From NCBI RefSeq assembly GCF_023554995.1, contig NZ_JAMJPK010000005.1, forward strand, positions 1 to 64,000: 64,000 nucleotides of DNA, given 5' to 3'. Made by a program: the position numbers and the translations under genes. Source of the DNA: Halomonas gemina (lineage in GTDB: Bacteria > Pseudomonadota > Gammaproteobacteria > Pseudomonadales > Halomonadaceae). Positions 57,998-64,000 of this stretch are shown here, in pieces (position 1 is the stretch's first letter; every line of letters starts with the position of its first letter). The notes under the pieces were generated by a model, which had not been told where the DNA came from, ran no database searches, and was given only the letters and a program-made list of their open reading frames with translations.

Positions 57998-58459
57998 TTG
58001 CTCAAGCTTTCTCGGCTGACCGACTACGCCGCCGTGGTGATGGCGCAGATTGCCCGTCACCCGGACCATCCCCAGGCCGCCGCGGAGCTCGCCGAGGCGG
58101 TTCAGCTGCCCCATCCCACGGTCAGCAAGACCCTGAAGATGCTGGTCAAGGCGGGGCTCCTCGAGTCACGCCGCGGCGCCCAGGGGGGGTATTCCCTGGC
58201 GCGTCCCGCGTCCCGCATCACCGCCAGCGACATCATCTCCGCCATCGAGGGGCCGGTGGCGATGACCGAGTGCAGCCAGGCCGGCGGCGACTGCGACCTG
58301 GCCGCCACCTGCGGCGTCGCGGACAACTGGCAGCGTGTCTCGCTGGCCATCCGCACCCTGCTCGACAGCGTGACCCTGGCCCACCTGGCCGACACCAGCC
58401 CGATCAAGCTGCCGGTGCAGCTGCCCATTCAGAGCGTGAGTCTGGCCGCCGAGGCCTGA
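57998..58459 (+). CDS. Rrf2-family SUF operon regulator (IscR/SufR-like)
   Basis: In this 153-residue protein the N-terminal winged helix [19 protein letters not shown]...[26 protein letters not shown] is typical of the Rrf2 SUF regulator. Cluster ligands are expected at the three cysteines of [16 protein letters not shown]. The start is TTG at 57998 with GGAG seven bases upstream; this places Met1 at the family's standard position. It probably senses Fe-S status and represses sufBCDS-T, including itself. Confidence 0.9.
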   Translation: MLKLSRLTDYAAVVMAQIARHPDHPQAAAELAEAVQLPHPTVSKTLKMLVKAGLLESRRGAQGGYSLARPASRITASDIISAIEGPVAMTECSQAGGDCDLAATCGVADNWQRVSLAIRTLLDSVTLAHLADTSPIKLPVQLPIQSVSLAAEA

Positions 58460-58529
58460 CGCACCCGAGCATTTCACTACCCGAGGCGAGCCTCGCTCGC
58501 CGACCCAACCGCCCGGGAGGGGATACATC

Positions 58530-59972
<1,443 letters not shown>

Positions 59973-60047
59973 GCCACGGCTGCCGGAACCGTTCCACGAA
60001 TTTTCCGACGCCGCCGGGCGGCGCGAACCGAATCAAAGGTAGTCAAC

Positions 60048-60796
<749 letters not shown>

Positions 60797-60800
<4 letters not shown>

Positions 60801-62158
60801 ATGACGCAGTGCAGAGCGATGTGCAACGCTTCCTCGATCGGCTGAGCGAGCGCAGCAACGCCCGCGGCGCCGAGCCGACCTGGATCGCCGCCCGGCGCCA
60901 GGCGGGGGCCGCGCGCTTCGAGGCGTTGGGCTTTCCCCACCGGCGCGTCGAAGAGTGGAAGTACACCGACGTGCGGGCCATCGCCCGCGGCGACTTCCAC
61001 CTGGCCACCGATGCCGACTTCTCACCGACCACGGCGGCGCGGCTGACCCTGCCCGTGGAGGCCCACCGCCTGACCTTCGTCGACGGCGTCTTCGCCCCGG
61101 CCCTGTCGAGGCTCGACGACCTGCCCGCTGGCGTGCAGCTGGTGCCGCTCTCCCGCGCGCTCGAGGAGAACCACGAGGCGGTGGGTGGCCCGCTGGGCCG
61201 GCTTACCGGGGTCGAATTCTCACCCTTCGCGGCGCTCAATACCGCCTTCATGGAAGAGGGCGCCGTGCTGCGCCTGGCACCGGGCACCGTGGTGGAGAAG
61301 CCGATCATCCTGCAGTTCCTCTCCCGCGCCAACGAGGCGCCGGTGATGAGCCATCCGCGTATCCTGCTCGAGATGGCCGGGCGCAGCCAGGCCACGGTCA
61401 TCGAGCATCACGTGGGCGAGGAGCAGGCCGCCAACTTCACCAACCTGGTGGAGGAGATCATCCTCGATCGCGGCGCGCACCTCACCCACTATAAGCTGCA
61501 GGAGGCGCCGCTGGCCGACCTGCACGTGGCCAGCATCCACATCGAGCAGGCCCGCGACAGCCGCTATACCTCCTTCAACCTGAACCTGGGGGGCGGCTTG
61601 GTGCGTAACGACCTGGTGGCCGAGCTCAACGGCCAGGGGGCCGAGGCCAACTTCAATGGCCTCTTCTATGGCCAGGGGCGCCAGCACGTGGACAACCACA
61701 CCCTGGTCAACCACAACGCGCCCCACACCTTCTCCCACGAGAACTACAAGGGCATCCTCGACGACCGCGCCCATGGCGTGTTCAACGGCAAGGTGATCGT
61801 CAAGCGCGACAGCCAGAAGATCGAGGCCGAGCAGAGCAATGCCAACCTGCTGCTCTCCGACCGCGCCGAGATCGACACCAAGCCCGAGCTCGAGATCTAC
61901 GCCGATGACGTCAAGTGCGCCCACGGCGCCACCACCGGCCAGCTCGACGAGGAAGCGGTGTTCGCCCTGCGTACCCGCGGCATCGATGAGCAGACGGCCC
62001 GCGGCCTGCTGACCCTGGCGTTCGCCGGCGAGGTGCTGGAGCAGGTCAACCTCGACGCCATCGCCGAGCGGGTCGAGCTGGCCGTGGCGGGCAAGCTCCC
62101 CGAGCGCTTCAACCTGGCCGGCCTGGTGGAAACCGCCGCCGCCCTGAACGAGGAGTGA
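60797..62158 (+). CDS. sufD: Fe-S cluster assembly protein SufD
   Basis: The 453-residue SufD has a helical N-terminus (RVEEWKYTDVRAIA), a beta-helix core, and the C-terminal HGATTGQLDEEAVFALRTRGI, the segment whose His and Cys (KCAHGATTG) help build the nascent cluster at the SufB-SufD interface. It lies between sufC and sufS with 4-base overlap and a 3-base gap. Confidence 0.95.
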
Positions 62159-62161
62159 GCC

Positions 62162-63403
62162 ATGGCCGACTTCAGCGACCTGACGCTGGACGTGGTGAAG
62201 GTGCGACGCGACTTCCCGATCCTCGACCGGGAGGTCCACGGCAAGCCGCTGGTCTACCTGGACAATGCCGCCACCAGCCAGACCCCGCGCCAGGTGATCG
62301 CGATGTTCGACGATTACTACGGTCGCTACAACGCTAACATCCATCGCGGGCTGCATACCCTGGCCGACGAGGCCACGGCGGCCTTCGAGGGGACCCGCGA
62401 GACGGTGCGTGCCTTCCTGAACGCGGGCGAGACCCGCGAGATCGTCTTCACCCGCGGCACCACCGAGGCGATCAACCTGGTGGCCTACAGCTGGGGGCGT
62501 GCCAACCTCGGCCCCGGTGACGAGGTGCTGATCTCGCGCCTCGAGCACCACTCCAACATCGTGCCCTGGCAGCTGCTGGCCAGGGAACTGGGATTCGCCA
62601 TCAAGGTGATCCCGGTGGACGAGCGCGGCGTGCTGGACATGGCGGCCTATCGCGACCTCGTCACCGAGCGCACTCGGCTGGTGGCGGTGAACCATGTCTC
62701 CAACGCCTTCGGCACCGTCAACCCGGTGCGTGAGATGGCGCGGGTGGCCCACGAGCACGGCGCCCGAATCCTGGTCGACGGCGCCCAGGCCGCACCCCAC
62801 CAGGCCATTGACGTGCGCGATATCGATGCCGATTTCTATGCCTTCTCCGGCCACAAGGTGTATGGGCCCACCGGCGTGGGCGTGCTCTACGGCAAGGCCG
62901 ACCTGCTCGAGGCGATGCCGCCCTGGCAGGGGGGTGGCGAGATGATCCGCACGGTCTCCTTCGAGGTGCCCACCACCTTCGCCGAGATCCCCCACAAGTT
63001 CGAGGCCGGCACCCCGGCCATCGCCGAGGTGATCGCCCTGGGGCGTGCCCTGCAGTGGGTCCAGCAGATCGGCCTGCCGCTGATCGGCGCCTGGGAGGCC
63101 AGGCTGCTCGAGCACGCCACCGAGGGCGTGCGGGGTATCGAGGGGTTGCGCATCCTAGGGACCGCGCCGGACAAGGCGGGCGTGCTGTCGTTCGTGGTCG
63201 ACGGGGCGCACGCCCAGGACATCGGGCTGCTGATCGACCAGCTCGGGGTGGCGATCCGCACCGGCCATCACTGCGCCCAGCCGCTGCTGGCGCAATTCGG
63301 GGTGGATGCCACCTGCCGGGCATCCTTCGCCGCCTACAACACGCCCGAGGAGATCGACGTCTTCGTCGAGGGGCTCGAGCGCGTCGTCGGCATGCTGCGC
63401 TGA
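62162..63403 (+). CDS. sufS: Cysteine desulfurase SufS
   Basis: A 413-residue class II PLP enzyme. The PLP Lys is in FYAFSGHKVYGPTG, LVDGAQAAPHQAIDV is the cofactor-binding Asp-Gln region, and the catalytic Cys is expected in RTGHHCAQP near residue 370. It supplies persulfide sulfur for cluster assembly. No SufE or SufU partner is seen before the window ends. Confidence 0.95.
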   Translation: MADFSDLTLDVVKVRRDFPILDREVHGKPLVYLDNAATSQTPRQVIAMFDDYYGRYNANIHRGLHTLADEATAAFEGTRETVRAFLNAGETREIVFTRGTTEAINLVAYSWGRANLGPGDEVLISRLEHHSNIVPWQLLARELGFAIKVIPVDERGVLDMAAYRDLVTERTRLVAVNHVSNAFGTVNPVREMARVAHEHGARILVDGAQAAPHQAIDVRDIDADFYAFSGHKVYGPTGVGVLYGKADLLEAMPPWQGGGEMIRTVSFEVPTTFAEIPHKFEAGTPAIAEVIALGRALQWVQQIGLPLIGAWEARLLEHATEGVRGIEGLRILGTAPDKAGVLSFVVDGAHAQDIGLLIDQLGVAIRTGHHCAQPLLAQFGVDATCRASFAAYNTPEEIDVFVEGLERVVGMLR

Positions 63404-63422
63404 AGGCCTATCAAGGAGCGAC

Positions 63423-63995
63423 ATGAGCGATATCGAACAGATTGCCACTCTCCACAAGGGCCAGGAGCTGCCCCTGCAGCGGGACGTGGCGGCGATCTCC
63501 ATCCCCTTCGGCAAGACCGTGACCCTGCCGGAGGACAGCATCGTCAGCGTGATGCAGGCCAAGGGCAGCACGGTCAGCGTGGGCTTCGAGGGGCGCCTCT
63601 ACCTGATCGAGGGGGCCAACCTGGATGCCCTGGGCCTCGAGGCGCTGCCGAGGCCGACCCTGCCCGAGGATGCCTCGGAGGAGGAGATCGAGCAGTTCGT
63701 CTGGGATCAGCTGCGCACCTGCTTCGACCCCGAGATCCCGGTGAATATCGTCGACCTGGGGCTGGTCTATGGCTGTCGCATCGAGCGGCTGATCACCGGC
63801 GAGCGCATCGTCACCATCCGCATGACCCTGACCGCACCGGGCTGCGGCATGGGCGACGTGATCGCCGCCGATGCCCGCAACAAGATCCTCGGTGCCCCGC
63901 AGATCAGTAAGGTGCATACCGAGATCGTCTTCGATCCCCCCTGGAGTCGTGAGATGATGAGCGATGAGGCCAAGCTGGAACTCGGGATGTTCTAG
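63423..63995 (+). CDS. sufT: SUF-associated protein SufT (long form with DUF59)
   Basis: The 190-residue protein has an N-terminal beta-rich part (about 1-75) typical of the long SufT form. A DUF59/MIP18-like domain follows (FDPEIPVNIVDLGLVYG and TLTAPGCGMGDVIAADAR with the conserved Cys of PGCG). DUF59 proteins assist transfer or maturation of Fe-S proteins. ATG 63423 follows AAGGAG 19 bases after sufS. The stop lies 5 bases from the window end, so further suf genes may follow outside. Confidence 0.92.
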   Translation: MSDIEQIATLHKGQELPLQRDVAAISIPFGKTVTLPEDSIVSVMQAKGSTVSVGFEGRLYLIEGANLDALGLEALPRPTLPEDASEEEIEQFVWDQLRTCFDPEIPVNIVDLGLVYGCRIERLITGERIVTIRMTLTAPGCGMGDVIAADARNKILGAPQISKVHTEIVFDPPWSREMMSDEAKLELGMF

Positions 63996-64000
63996 CGCCT

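Noticed and set aside
57757..58005. 82-codon minus-strand frame in the osmolyte/suf gap
   Set aside because: It spans the suf promoter and regulator start and has no coding bias.
61220..63115. 631-codon minus-strand frame antisense to sufD and sufS
   Set aside because: The plus-strand genes are clear SUF components, and the antisense product has no recognisable domain.

Overview
The window is a GC-rich, densely coded chromosomal segment of a gammaproteobacterium, most likely Halomonas or a close relative in the Halomonadaceae. This is inferred from the gene set: a gammaproteobacterial 5S rRNA, RlmM, EpmC, FadBA, a PHA phasin, an OsmU-type compatible-solute ABC transporter, a SUF operon with SufT, and many GC-rich hypotheticals of the kind seen in halophiles. 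No tRNA, CRISPR array, intact insertion sequence or prophage is visible.

Layout. 1-150 is the 3' end of a 5S rRNA (the end of an rRNA operon) and its terminator. 160-13.7 kb is mostly housekeeping: DUF2721, rlmM, an ABM monooxygenase, TusA, a DUF3080 lipoprotein, a MATE exporter, epmC, a fused alpha-beta 2-oxoacid dehydrogenase E1, tatD, uup, a universal stress protein and a MarR regulator. 13.8-18.7 kb has a DUF5924 membrane protein and the fadBA beta-oxidation operon. 18.8-22.1 kb has an orphan TAXI binding protein, a flavodoxin-like reductase, a PEBP protein and a LysR regulator. 22.2-26.0 kb is a divergent three-gene catabolic operon: a HalD/BesD-like 2OG-Fe(II) oxygenase, a DddP-like M24 metalloenzyme and a CoA-acylating MmsA-type dehydrogenase. 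This is the best candidate for an undescribed pathway in the window.

26.2-28.5 kb is a visibly AT-richer stretch with a hendecad-repeat phasin, a gene remnant and an MgtC-family protein. 28.5-32.5 kb holds a DUF393 protein, a PAS-GGDEF protein and an AMP-phosphorylase-like/PRPP-synthetase-like gene pair. 32.5-44.6 kb is a mosaic of single genes: M42, M48 and M14 peptidases, two FMN-reductase/permease genes, a GNAT acetyltransferase, a VIT1/CCC1 transporter, a deaminase, Hsp20, CapA, a histone-deacetylase-like enzyme, a FrnE-like DsbA protein and a ribbon-helix-helix protein. 44.9-47.1 kb encodes a Tat-exported small subunit and a GMC flavoprotein (gluconate/glucose-dehydrogenase type). 47.1-52.95 kb has a glyoxalase, a PanE-like reductase, an APH-fold kinase, a second non-canonical PRPP synthetase, an SDR protein, a nitrilase-family hydrolase and a 42-residue membrane protein.

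53.1-57.6 kb is an osmoprotectant ABC operon on the minus strand with two tandem, divergent binding proteins. 58.0-64.0 kb is the divergent suf operon (Rrf2 regulator, sufB, sufC, sufD, sufS, sufT). The region between these two operons contains a well-formed promoter overlapped by an IscR-like dyad and a Fur-box-like sequence.

Limits: all assignments come from reading the translated sequences and from recalled family motifs. No alignment, search or composition calculation was run.
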